Of a stretch of 64,000 nt of DNA, positions 35,637 to 45,239 are shown one piece after another. The stretch's first letter is position 1. Each line of letters opens with the position of its first letter. The stretch covers positions 310,001 through 374,000 of the forward strand of contig JADJVH010000001.1 of assembly GCA_016716665.1 (NCBI GenBank). Reading direction: 5' to 3'. The position numbers were made by a program, and so were the translations under genes. The notes under the pieces are model-generated. The model searched no databases and was not told the DNA's origin. It saw only the letters and a program-made list of their open reading frames with translations. Source of the stretch: Candidatus Opimibacter iunctus. GTDB taxonomy: Bacteria > Bacteroidota > Bacteroidia > Chitinophagales > Saprospiraceae.

Positions 35637-36964
35637 ACCGGTTGAAGAAGGATGTGCAATTGACATTACTCAGCCGCATTCCTGTGATGCTGCTCAGCTT
35701 TTTGTCAGTCGTATTCCTGACCCGGCTTCTTGGCCCCGAAGGCAATGGGGTGTATACTTATTCAGTAGCCGTGCTCAATCTCTTCTTCACAGTGATTGGC
35801 TTCCAACTCGAAAGCTCCCTTCCGGTTTTCCTGGCCCGTGACAAGGAAAACAGACCCTCCATCTTCAGCGCTGTTGCGCTGCTTGCCGCGCTATCCATGA
35901 TCACTTTCGCTATCCTGTTGAGTGTGATTGTGTTCATCATTCCAGGTGGTGACCTATGGGTGATTCCGCACGGTCAACCTGTGGTTTTCTTTTTTTTGTT
36001 TCTGCTTTTTGCATTCATTTTACGAAGGATTTCTACGTTGATACAAGCCTCCTTGCGCGGAGCCTTTTTATTCAGGTCCTTCAATTTCTACATGCTGTTA
36101 AATCAACTGATTCCCTCTCTGGTCTATGGATCACTTTTATTGCTGGCAGTGATTGGGACACATCACATCTCCGTCATGACTTGCTTCAAAATCATCCTGC
36201 TCCTGGAGACAACCATCGTTCTGTTTGGGTGGCTGATACTGCGCAGGAACAATTTGGTTTCCTTCTCTTCCGACATCAGCGCTTACCTGCGTCCGATCAG
36301 TTCGCTGTCTGGCAGGAGCCTCCTCAGTGCATCAGGCCACTTTCTCAATAAAAGACTGGATGTTTGGTTTGTACAGTTCTATCGCGGTACAGCATCCCTC
36401 GGTCAATATGGCCTCGCGACACAGATCGCCAATTTTGTCAGCGATGCCATGTCGCCATTCAACCAGGTACTGGTACCGCATATAGCTGAAGCGTCGCCGG
36501 AGCATCACAATGAAATTGTCGAACGCACCGCCAGGCTCAATATGGCCATTGCATTTTCGGCAGCCGTATTGATCGCAGGGACATCCTGGTTTTTTATTCC
36601 TTTATTTTTTGGACGATCCTTTGAAGAGGCCATCCCGGCTACACAAGTCCTCGCGATAGGCATTATATTTATTTCCCAGCGTCTCGTCTTTACCGGATAC
36701 TTCAAAGCCATCAACGAGATGATGTTTGCGGTAAGGGCTGCATGGGCTGGCGTGGTCATCACCATCCTCCTTGATTTTGCGTTGATCCCTGCATGGGGCA
36801 TCCTCGGTGCATCCTGGGCGACTACTTTGGCCTATGGTACATCCTCATTTTATCTCGTCATGAAGGCCAGGCAAAAACTTGGATTCAATCTATTGGCCAT
36901 TCTTTTGATACGTCCATCCGATATCAAGTGGCTGTTTTCCAGAAATAAAGAAACCAACAGCTGA
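35633..36964 (+). CDS. Polysaccharide flippase (Wzx/MATE-like membrane protein)
   Basis: The product is 443 aa with about 12 predicted membrane helices. The N-terminus 'QLTLLSRIPVMLLSFLSVVFLTRLLGPEGNGVYTYS' (key RLLGPEGNGVY) is typical of O-antigen or capsule flippases. It overlaps the GT4 stop (ATGA). Flippases of this type move lipid-linked oligosaccharides across the inner membrane. With the sulfotransferase and GT4 it suggests an exported, possibly sulfated glycan. Confidence 0.88.
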   Translation: MNRLKKDVQLTLLSRIPVMLLSFLSVVFLTRLLGPEGNGVYTYSVAVLNLFFTVIGFQLESSLPVFLARDKENRPSIFSAVALLAALSMITFAILLSVIVFIIPGGDLWVIPHGQPVVFFFLFLLFAFILRRISTLIQASLRGAFLFRSFNFYMLLNQLIPSLVYGSLLLLAVIGTHHISVMTCFKIILLLETTIVLFGWLILRRNNLVSFSSDISAYLRPISSLSGRSLLSASGHFLNKRLDVWFVQFYRGTASLGQYGLATQIANFVSDAMSPFNQVLVPHIAEASPEHHNEIVERTARLNMAIAFSAAVLIAGTSWFFIPLFFGRSFEEAIPATQVLAIGIIFISQRLVFTGYFKAINEMMFAVRAAWAGVVITILLDFALIPAWGILGASWATTLAYGTSSFYLVMKARQKLGFNLLAILLIRPSDIKWLFSRNKETNS

Positions 36965-36987
36965 AGATGTTGTCCTGGTGTTGATGA

Positions 36988-39383
36988 TCAAAAACTCTTC
37001 CTGAATCTGATCAACACGCCAACACAAAGTAATGCTCCCAATACACCTAGCCAGCCATACTTAGACAATGGCGGTTCATACCAGAGTTCAATAGCATGGC
37101 GTCCCGGCTCAATCAGGAGCCCGGTAAACCCAAAGTCAATGAGTTCGAGGTCCTTTTCAACTCCATCTACCTTCGCCTTCCAGCCGATATCATAAGGTAA
37201 GGAAAAGAATATCATGGCATTGTTCTGCAATTCGATGTGCCCTTTGATCAGGTTGTGTGAGAAATAATCCATTTTCATCGCTGCATCTGCGAGATAATGC
37301 GTGCGGTCCCTGGTCTCCGTTCCGAAAAATGTATTCTCCAAAACAGGTGGCAGTGGTTTCAATTTATTCTTCCACGCAGCATTATCCGGGGCGACTACGC
37401 TAAAATAGAATGAACGCCTCCGCTGACTCACAGACAACTGATCGTAATCTTGCTCAGTGAGATACTGCTCGATAGGGATACCAAAAGGAATATAATAGTT
37501 GTTCCTGGAGATGACCGTTTTGCCGATCGTGTCTATCGGTGTATAGATGGCAGGGTCAACTTTTTCCTGCGAAGCTTCATTGGACATCAGGTACTTGATG
37601 GAAAACAATCCGTGCAGCATATTCGTGGCAGACAGCCCCACCAGCCATCTTGTATTCTGTTCTTTGGTACCATCGATGATCCCGGCCTTGTCCAGGAACT
37701 CTACATAAGCCTTGTGATTGTGCGATTGGTAAGTTTTTGTTCCAAAAAATCCCTGCACCATGCCATCATTGTATCCGGTCTTGATCGAACCATACACTTT
37801 GTCGACCCGATAGAAAAGTTCCTTATCCGAAGCCTTGATCTGCCGCGCAGCTTCCATCGAATCATCAAAATGATACTGCTTATTGCTGATGTCTGTTTTC
37901 TCTATCGGTTCCCTGTCATTGATGGCGGGCCAGGCAAATAATAAGGCCTCTATACTGACCAGGGATACAAGGGCAGGAAAAACAAGTCTACTCAACATCC
38001 CTTCTGCATTCATCCATAGCAAAGCGGTATATCCAATTAAAAACAGGGAGACTTTGATCTGCATATCCGCAGAGATGACTACATCCGTCACGTGATATGG
38101 ATACCACAGTACGCAAAGCAAAAGTGCTGACGTCCCGAATAATACAAGTTTATTCAGTGGCTTGCCGTCCAGGAGGTAGTGAAATCCCAACAGACCGGTA
38201 AAGAGGAAACTAAATGGTATGAAGAGTGAAAGCGCTCCTTTGTACTAATTACCTGCAAAACCATAAAAACCGAACCTGAAATATGGGAACAACATGATAA
38301 ATATCCAGAGGAACAGAAAAGAGCCATAAATCCATCGCTGTCGCCGGCTAGCTACCGCAAAAAACTGGAAGACAAAGAAAATAGTGATCAGCCCCATGTA
38401 CAGGCAAGGCGCTTCAAGATAGTTGCGCCAACCTTTATAATCACTTCCCGAGCCAAGCATATCGTTTGAAAACATGCGCATCACAGCAGTCACATTATGC
38501 TTGGCAAAGAAATACCTAAGACAGGTTGATCGACCAACCTTTCTGAGTACGAAACATTACCAGTGACCCGGGGACTGTTGGCAAATTTATGCCACTTGCC
38601 TCCAATGAATGGAAGAATAAAGAGCACTGCCACCAATCCGGAAACGATCATCCGCTTGTACCCATGCAAAATCAATTTCCACGAAGGCCCATACACATCA
38701 AGCATACGCACGAGGCCATAGATGCCCATAAACAGGATCAGGAAATACCCTCGGGCACCTAAGACAAAAATAAATGGGATAGGAAAAAACCACCAGATCT
38801 TCTTCCGCAGCAGCAATTCAAATCCAAGAAAAGAACAGGTCATCCAGAAAATATCATCTGCATGCCCTTACCAGGTATTGCCCAGGACAGTGTATCCTCC
38901 AAATGTATACACCAGGCCTCCAATCATGCTCACGGGGAGTGCAAACTGAGCAACCCGCAGGAACTTATAGAACACCAGTCCTGTGCCTAACAGGATGAGT
39001 GCCTGCACCCAGGCGATGGTGTAGGCAATAGATTCCGGCCCCATGGGCAGATACACCCAATGAAACGGATTGAGTAAAAAGCCCGGGTAAAAATTTGCCC
39101 CCAACCCAAAATAAAATGACCAGCCCGGCATCCCTTCTTCCTGAAAATACCTGGCCATCTGGACGAGGTTAGGATAGAATACTGTAATCGTGTCAGACCC
39201 TACATCATTAAAAATATAGAGGTGCGGGCCAAAAAGATATTTCGAAAACAGGATCAGGGTGAAGACAACAGTGATGCCGGCAAACAACCAAAACGTGATC
39301 GCAGCACTCCACGGCCATTGAGGCAGGACTATCTTTGCTTTTGTCTGCTTGACTGTAGATTGCTTACTTTTTGCTTTTGCCAT
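36988..39383 (-). pseudogene. YfhO-family polytopic membrane protein, disrupted (two in-frame stops, one shift)
   Basis: Four open pieces join into one polytopic protein of about 798 aa, read from ATG 39383. The first stop is TAA at 38868-38870 within 'GNTW*GHADDIFWM', in the same frame on both sides. A shift follows at a CC (38515-38516; restoring one base gives VLGYFFAKHNV). The second stop is TAG at 38245-38247 within 'GFAGN*YKGALS', again in one frame. Both stops could be single substitutions of a Tyr codon (TAY to TAA/TAG). The C-terminal soluble part ('LPYDIGWKAKVDG', 'GLLIEPGRHAIELWY') is the YfhO signature. In Bacilli YfhO-like proteins glycosylate cell-wall polymers (family GT-C). 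It lies 16 bases downstream of the GT39 gene, likely one operon. Substitution stops argue for real decay. Confidence 0.78.
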
Positions 39384-39399
39384 AGTACTTCATTAAAAG

Positions 39400-41351
39400 T
39401 CATTGCGGAGTGATCATCGTCTCATCAAAATAAAAAAGTTCAACACCGAGATCATCAAGGTAGCTATTGTGAATCGGTTTGAAACGATCATAAACGTATT
39501 CAAGGATATCCCTTTGCCAGTGATGGGCTTTATGCAACTCCCATATCACCCACCCATGGCCTTCTGCCTGAATGTCTGCTAAAAACTGATCCAGGAGATA
39601 GTCACTTTTCTTTGAGATCTTATGATAATGAGTGCCGGCGAGGGCTACGGGGTCAAGGTAATATGTTTTAAAATTCTGGGCAAAGATCGCATCTCCGGGT
39701 TTGTACTGTGATTTCAACGAAGCATAAGCAACAGAATAAAAAGGAGCCCAGGGATGCCTGACATAGATCAGTTTGTAGTCCTGTATAAAAAGCAGCCCCG
39801 AAATCAGCCATACGATAACCATGGCCCAGGGATAACTTCCCCGCCAGACTACCTTTCCGCAATAGGTCACCACCAATAATAATGTGCAGACCACAAAGGG
39901 TACAATATGGGCGATATACCTGTAATCCCTGCCCTCATTGCCGATCAGGTAGACCATAGAAATCAATGCGACAATGATGAATAAATAATTCAGGACCAGA
40001 AGGACTTGAGATGACGGGATACCCTGGAACCAAGTAGCCCCAATCCTGCCAACAGGAACATGATCGTACTATTGAGGGGTAAGCCGTTTTCAAAGACAAA
40101 ACCAAAATAATCCGGTTGGTATTGATGCGTTGAAAATATCCTGTTGGCCACCTGGCGAAACATACGCAATGCATCGAGTTGAACCACAAATGTGAAAAAC
40201 AGCATCAATGCTCCTGCACCAAGGGCGATCCAAAGGAACTGCATCTGCTGCCTGGTAGGCTTTATCAATACCAGATATAAAATAAATAATCCGGTCACAG
40301 GCAGCAGGACCATTGACAACTTATGCACATGGGCCATGATCGGCAACATCCCGATCGCCAATGCGGCATATATCCACTTTCGTCCGGAACCCGAGGCTTT
40401 CGTGGGACCATGGGATAGCTGAAAAGCCATCACAGCCCTATATATGAGGAAAACAGCGATGAGAAATAATGGAATCAGCAAGGCATACATGCGCATATAC
40501 CTGAATAAAATCAGGAATCGGTCATTCATCATGCAGACAAGGGGAATCAGCAGTGCAAGCCAGGCCAATCCAAACCAACGCGCAAAAACAAAAAAGCAAA
40601 CAATGACAAAGACTAATCCGAAAATCGCGGATGGAAATCTCCCGGCCCACTCAGAGATGCCAAAAAGGTGAAAGGAACCAGCGACTAAACTAGTGTGCAA
40701 CCAGGCCCTGTCATATCCCTCCTCGAAGTATGCAAATCCATTTTCATAAAATCCCTTAGCCGCATTGATCACCAGGTTTTCATCTTCCCAGATATCATAA
40801 TAGCCAAGCCGGTAAAAGACTAATAGCCCGGTCAACATCAGGATGGTCACACCAGCTATCCTGGGTCCAATCCCACTAAAAGTCTCAGCCACTGTGTAGT
40901 ATCCAGTATCGGGTACCGGTTTATCCGGAATTGAAAGAGATCTTAAGATAATAAACCAAAGTGTTGCTGTTGGTACCGTAAGCGTGCTGGCGCAAAAGGC
41001 TAATAATCCAGACTGCTGGATTCCTGCATAGGTCAACAACACGTTGGACGTCAATTGGATCAGGATCAATGGGAGCGTCCACAAAGCAAACTTTCCGGCA
41101 TTCTTATGAAAGAAATTGGTTGAACCGACAAAGGCAACCAAACCATTCACTCCACTCAAAAACAATAATGTCCCAATCGTGAACTTCTGATTAAAAGAGA
41201 GTATCGGTGTCAGGTAGTAAGCAGCAAGGGCTGCACAAAACCCAAATAGCAAACTGACAAAAAAATGGTTCGTTAGCCGCGGATGGCCGGACTTACTGGC
41301 TCGAGTTGCCCCAGGATCCTTTCTTCCGGCTTTCTTATGGTGTGGTGGCAC
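39400..41351 (-). CDS. GT39-like mannosyltransferase (dolichyl-phosphate-mannose type), one base shift
   Basis: Two frames join into one membrane protein of about 650 aa, started by ATG 41351. The catalytic first-loop motif 'YYDIWEDENLVINAA' (Glu-Asp-Glu) and many hydrophobic segments are typical of GT39/GT-C transferases that move a sugar from a polyprenyl phosphate. The frame breaks after 'SRHLK'; adding one A at the run read from 40006-40007 restores KVLLVLNYLFIIVALI and the rest. The C-terminal part is soluble ('DAIFAQNFKTYYLDPVAL'). It probably precedes and is cotranscribed with the YfhO gene. It could glycosylate exported proteins or glycans; acceptor unknown. Confidence 0.78.
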
Positions 41352-41496
41352 GGATTAGAATATTTTTCCTGAAAGTAAAGCAATTTCAGAAAATCACAAG
41401 AGATGACAAATCTCCTTTTTTCTCTTCTTATAATTCTTTCGTAGAGAACCCGTCAAATGAATTAATATCGCATAACAAAACCAAGAAAGTCGGGCT

Positions 41497-41727
41497 ATGA
41501 GCAATACACAACCTCACGAGACATTCCACTTACAAGGGAAAGAATATATCGAACTCAACAAGCTCCTGAAGCTATTGCACCTGGTGTCTACAGGTGGCGA
41601 AGCCAATATGTGTATTGAAAATGGGGAGGTGATCGTCAATGGAGTCGTAGAATTCCGCAAGCGAAACAAACTACGTCATGGGTATGAAGTGATCTTCCGG
41701 GACAGTAAGATTATCATTGAGGAATAA
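41497..41727 (+). CDS. S4-domain RNA-binding protein (YbcJ-like)
   Basis: The product is 76 aa and consists almost entirely of one S4 RNA-binding domain: 'FHLQGKEYIELNKLLKLLHLVSTGGEANMCIENGEVIVNG' (key motif IELNKLLK... GGEAN... GEVIVNG) with basic 'EFRKRNKLRHG'. YbcJ-like proteins bind structured RNA, probably ribosomal; their detailed role is not settled. It stands alone, divergent from GT39. Confidence 0.9.
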   Translation: MSNTQPHETFHLQGKEYIELNKLLKLLHLVSTGGEANMCIENGEVIVNGVVEFRKRNKLRHGYEVIFRDSKIIIEE

Positions 41728-42318
41728 AACACCCTCTCATTTTTCTCGCGCTCTCACGCTCTCACGGTCTCACGGTCTCACGGTCTCACATTGTGGAGCT
41801 GGGGGCTCCTAAACCTATTGCCTTATAGTGCTGTTATTCAATCTGTTAGCAATGCATTCACAATGAAATTCCACACAGAAACAACACACGGGCGCGATTT
41901 GGGTCAAATTACAAGGTGATGAGGGTCCTTGATCTCCATTTTGTCTGCCTGGAAAAGCAACGTAAGTGATCGGCTCATACTTACTTCCCTCTCATCCGGT
42001 TTCCCTGTTCCACAGTATCATGTAAATATCGTGCATTGTGATGAATGGACATCCCAATCATTAGGTTGACTTGAAGCCTAATTTCAAATCTGAACTCTCT
42101 GGCAAAATAGGCCGGGGGGGGGTAGGAAAAAACACCTGCCGCCTATTCCCTGAGCAGGGTATTATTCTGTAAGAGCAGGTATCTGCATTGGTGTATGACC
42201 AGGGCTTAACCAGATATTCCAAACTCAGTAATACTGCAATCACTACAAACTTCGCAGAGTCAACAAAGTATACTTTGAATCACAAGTTTGTATTTTGGTA
42301 CAACTAACTACCCATGCA
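41728..42318. repeat. Intergenic region with GGTCTCAC octamer array
   Basis: GCTCTCAC/GGTCTCAC octamers repeat about five times at 41751-41793. I see no gene in the rest. A G-run (GGGGGGGG near 42115) and a TATTTTGG -7-like word (42291-42298), 20 bases before the ATG at 42319, are the only other notable points. The accessory island begins here. Confidence 0.55.
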
Positions 42319-43017
42319 ATGGATCCAATTACCATTTTTGACAAAGAGCTTTTTCTGCATATACCGGTCCTAACCACACTTGAAGGAAAGATTTGCCCCT
42401 ATGTTGTCGCGAACGGGAAGTTTACCAGGGTGGTAACAGCGTATCATTCCATTCAAAGCGACCTTATGGAAGTACAATCTATGATAAACTACCTGAAAGA
42501 CAATCCTTTCATACCTGGAGTTGTTAAGGCATCAATGTTCAAAGCATTTATAATTCAATACGCCAAGTGCTTCACTAAGCCCTTAGGCAGAGTTGCTAAA
42601 CTCGAAGCTGATTCAGTGTTCGACTCACAACAAGATCTGCTGGAGATTCATAAGGAGGTAATGGAAATGCGGAATAATTACATTGCCCATGCTGGTACTG
42701 GAAAATATGACAATGGTGCTATGGTACTTTACCTAAATCCGGATCCTGGGAAACCATCTATTGAGCGCATTATCCATGCAGATCTAAAGTTTATGGATCA
42801 CTCATTGAAATTACCGGGTTATGAAAAGTTATGCTTGCGTGCCCTTGAATTTGTTAACTTCAAATTAGAGAAACTGGGCCCGTCCTATAATACGGAAGTT
42901 GATTCATTGGACATAGAAGAACTTTATAAGACGTCCAAGACACCCAAGCGTAAAGATTTCAGACTCATAAACCGTGGAGGCATGCAGGGAGCGAGGGGCC
43001 GGAAGATCGATAGTTAA
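42319..43017 (+). CDS. HEPN-like protein with RX5H motif (AbiU2-type, putative RNase)
   Basis: The product is 232 aa from the ATG at 42319 (MDPITIF). It is helical and carries 'EVMEMRNNYIAHAG' with Arg118 and His124, the R-x(4-6)-H motif of HEPN ribonucleases. The context R-N-N-Y-I-A-H is like the AbiU2/HEPN group, which is known from abortive-infection and toxin-antitoxin systems. No clear antitoxin or nucleotidyltransferase partner lies next to it. A basic C-terminus (RKDFRLINRGG...) follows. Similar small HEPN-like proteins can also be non-defensive, so the function is inferred from the motif and from the island context. Confidence 0.5.
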   Translation: MDPITIFDKELFLHIPVLTTLEGKICPYVVANGKFTRVVTAYHSIQSDLMEVQSMINYLKDNPFIPGVVKASMFKAFIIQYAKCFTKPLGRVAKLEADSVFDSQQDLLEIHKEVMEMRNNYIAHAGTGKYDNGAMVLYLNPDPGKPSIERIIHADLKFMDHSLKLPGYEKLCLRALEFVNFKLEKLGPSYNTEVDSLDIEELYKTSKTPKRKDFRLINRGGMQGARGRKIDS

Positions 43018-43372
43018 AAAAGCCAAACCCTAAAGACGATTGACCCTATCATACAAATTGTATTACGATTTCAAAACGTCATATAAAAAGTATGACACTC
43101 TGTAGTGCGAAAGTGAATGAGAAATCAACACTTTGAAAATCTCCTCTTCATTAAATACACATCCGCCTCAGCCTCTATCTCACTCATGGTTTTTCTCCTT
43201 CCCTGTTTTAGTGGCTTAGAGAATGTTTGGGAGGAAATCTGTGTTCAGGTGCAAGATGGCAGATCAATTCACTGGGATATCTATGAGGAGGTTCTTAATA
43301 AGACGGTTGCAAAAGACCCGTCCGACCAACCACATCTTGCCTTACCGCGGATAATGTATTTGCTTTGTCTGG
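43018..43372. other. Gap before the IS66 relic, no gene supported
   Basis: An 88-codon open frame exists at 43117-43383, but its translation (Ser/Ile/Leu-rich start, then 'DGRSIHWDIYEEVL') matches no family I recognise and has no clear ribosome site. The gap probably belongs to decayed mobile DNA. Confidence 0.4.
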
Positions 43373-43756
43373 ATGAAAGATAAATCATTGAGTTGGCAAC
43401 GCCAAATAGAAAAGCAAAGGCATTCATCACTAACCATACAGGCCTATTATGACCGTTACGAACTATCCTCGGGTATGTTCTATTACTGGAAGCGAAAATT
43501 ATCTTCCGGATACTTTCTAACAAAGAATTTCGAGAACTTGAGATTACAGCTCAGGATCATGTTCATCCCGTTATTGAAGTTCATCTGGGCATGGGAAAGT
43601 TGATTCGCATTGAAGACCCAGTTTCTGCTTCATTTCTTCGTGAACTCATTCAATGTTAGGATTTCATTCTGCACAACGGTATTTTATTTGGATTACACCT
43701 GTTGATATGCGTAAAGGCATTGACGGGTTGTAAGGTGTGGTTAGAAATATGCTATG
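43373..43756 (+). mobile_element. IS66-family relic: TnpA (frameshifted) and truncated TnpB
   Basis: The first frame encodes 'WQRQIEKQRHSSLTIQAYYDRYELSSGMFYYWKRKLSSG', i.e. the IS66 TnpA pattern (short motif FYYWKRKL). After a shift it continues 'VIEVHLGMGKLIRIEDP...FLRELIQC' to the stop at 43659. Overlapping at ATG 43653 comes 'MLGFHSAQRYFIWITPVDMRKGIDGL*GVVRNML', the start of TnpB (key PVDMRKGIDGL...VRN), with a TAA stop inside. The element is therefore decayed. A TnpC fragment follows at 44068. Confidence 0.75.
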
Positions 43757-43863
43757 AAAGACATTGAGCATTACGGACAATTAGTGACGACTGGCGTATA
43801 ATCCATAATAACCTATTTTATACCGGCTGGCGGATAAATAGGCGTAAAACCCAATGCCTACGA

Positions 43864-43939
43864 AGTAGATGGGGTAGGATTTGATCCAGCGGTCTTCGGG
43901 TTATTAGTCCGACGAGCTACTAACTGCTCTACCCCACGA
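43864..43939 (-). pseudogene. Decayed initiator-tRNA (tRNA-fMet-like) sequence
   Basis: The minus strand reads GGGGTAGAGCAGTTAGTAGCTCGTCGG..., with an intact D-stem (GAGC/GCTC) and the phrase ATAACCCGAAG that marks fMet tRNAs. The anticodon loop is CTAATAA where fMet has CTCATAA, so the anticodon would be AAT instead of CAT. The anticodon stem (TCGGA/CCCGA) has a mismatch, the T-loop has ATC for TTC, and the acceptor stem is only partly paired. I read it as a pseudogene with several transition changes. It sits inside the IS66 relic. Confidence 0.5.
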
Positions 43940-44067
43940 TATTTCTTTATCCTTCACAGTGAAAGGGGCATAAATATAACAAAAACCTGATAAGAAAAAT
44001 TTCACTCCATTTGCCATATTCCTCCGACCAAACACAACTTGGTTGATTCATGCTGAGTTGTTTGCTC

Positions 44068-44175
44068 TGTCTTGCACATGCCCGTATTTGTTTTCACCAA
44101 GCATTACCTACACATAAAACAAAGTATGAAGAAGCACATGCTTTGATCCAAGGTATCTGTGGACTTGAAAAATGA
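44068..44175 (+). mobile_element. IS66 TnpC fragment
   Basis: This frame reads CLAHARICFHQALPTHK followed by KYEEAHALIQGICGLEK and a stop. The 'C-x-AHAR..F' start and 'A..LI..I..LE' pattern match the region of IS66 TnpC where 'CWAHARRKF' occurs. It is a short, isolated piece of a longer gene. A 16-bp perfect palindrome, TGAGGTCA-TGACCTCA, follows at 44173-44188. Confidence 0.55.
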
Positions 44176-44209
44176 GGTCATGACCTCACAATCCAGTTTG
44201 CTAATACAC

Positions 44210-44573
44210 AGCTGTAGGATCGCCTGTCATATATTTTGTATTACGTAACAGGAATTTCATTACGGTATCAATCAAATCATTAGTATAAATTGCCTGTGTT
44301 CACTGGTAGTTATGCCCCAGCTTTTACTAAGGCGGAGGATAGGGGCAATTGCCACATCAGTCTATTGGAAAGCATGCTGATTCTAACGAATCAGTCCTTC
44401 TCCTATGCCCCCGAACTGTCACACTATAGGTGTTGCAGACACCTATAAAGATAAAGGACGGACCCAGTGGCAAGGAGGAGCTGTCACAATAATACTGTCA
44501 CGGTTTGGTGAATATCATCTCTGACGTGGGAAAATGCAAAGGGGGTCAATTTACCACCACCACCACCAATTTA
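44210..44573 (-). mobile_element. Decayed IS relic, copy A (mutator/IS256-like transposase end)
   Basis: About 364 bp align over their length with 53837-54253 (copy B) in the same orientation. Exact shared words include AGCTGTAGGA, TCAATCAAAT and GTCAATTTACCACCAC. On the minus strand copy A can be read as 'IYTNDLIDTVMKFLLRNTKYMTGDPTAV', a damaged version of the 'STN-IE' motif of mutator-type transposases. The end motif GGTCAATTTACCACC recalls the ends of IS21-like elements, so more than one element may be mixed. A hairpin (TATAGGTGT...ACACCTATA) lies in the middle. Confidence 0.6.
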
Positions 44574-44709
44574 TAGTTTGGCAAATTAATTATTGATATT
44601 CAAATTAGCACCCTTTCCACTCCTGTTCAAATGCCAAGGCAACGTTTATAAAAAAGCAGTACCTGTATATGAGATCATATTCATGGCCTAAATGTAGATC
44701 AGGCTAATT

Positions 44710-45228
44710 TTACCTGTTTTGTGAAGAATCGTTATTCAAACTTATTAAATCGAACTTTGGCAACTCAGCGATATCAAGGTATTGATTGGTTATCTTATCC
44801 AGAAAGGATTCGGTTATAATGTCCTCTTCCAAAAATTGTTCAATGTCAGAAAAAACAGCCAAAATAGCCTCATCGCTCACTTTAAGTCTATGTCGAATAT
44901 TTTTAAAAAATTTAATTTCTGAATATTCGATCTTGTCGTCAGATTTTATGGTTTGAATAGCAAAATCTATCAAAGTCATTTCTTCTTCCTCTGAAAGAGT
45001 AGATTGATTTAATAGACTAAAATAGTAAGAAATAAATTCTTTCCCCATTGTGTTGATTTTATTCACAAGTGAGTTAATTTCTTCGTGAAAATTAAAGTTC
45101 TCAAATACTGCAGATTTTAGGCACATTCTCTCGATAAGAGCAATTTCTCTATTGTCAATATGCCCATCAGAAGCCATACAGCAAAAAGCTGTTTTGAGCA
45201 ATAATTTATCAAAGCTAATTGTGTCCAT
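44710..45228 (-). CDS. TerB-like (tellurite-resistance-fold) protein, last gene of the Hsp70 cassette
   Basis: The product is 172 aa, all helical. It has two half-repeats of the TerB pattern: 'MASDGHIDNREIALIERMC' near residue 18 and 'IKSDDKIEYSEIKFFKNIRHRL' near 92, each with an Asp-Gly/Asp-Lys acid motif and an 'EI' that binds metal in TerB. TerB-like folds act as adaptors near membranes and in kinase-ATPase systems. The gene follows the kinase-AAA gene by 11 bases. The label 'tellurite resistance' should not be taken literally here. Confidence 0.7.
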   Translation of the reverse strand: MDTISFDKLLLKTAFCCMASDGHIDNREIALIERMCLKSAVFENFNFHEEINSLVNKINTMGKEFISYYFSLLNQSTLSEEEEMTLIDFAIQTIKSDDKIEYSEIKFFKNIRHRLKVSDEAILAVFSDIEQFLEEDIITESFLDKITNQYLDIAELPKFDLISLNNDSSQNR

Positions 45229-45239
45229 GATGTTTTTTT

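Noticed and set aside
43117..43383. 88-codon gene before the IS66 relic
   Set aside because: No family match and no ribosome site; it lies in decayed DNA.
43864..43939. Functional tRNA
   Set aside because: Anticodon loop altered, T-loop and acceptor stem mispaired; kept only as a relic.
44710..45228. Tellurite resistance operon
   Set aside because: Only a TerB-like fold is present; no terC, terD, terZ. The neighbours form an Hsp70/kinase cassette.
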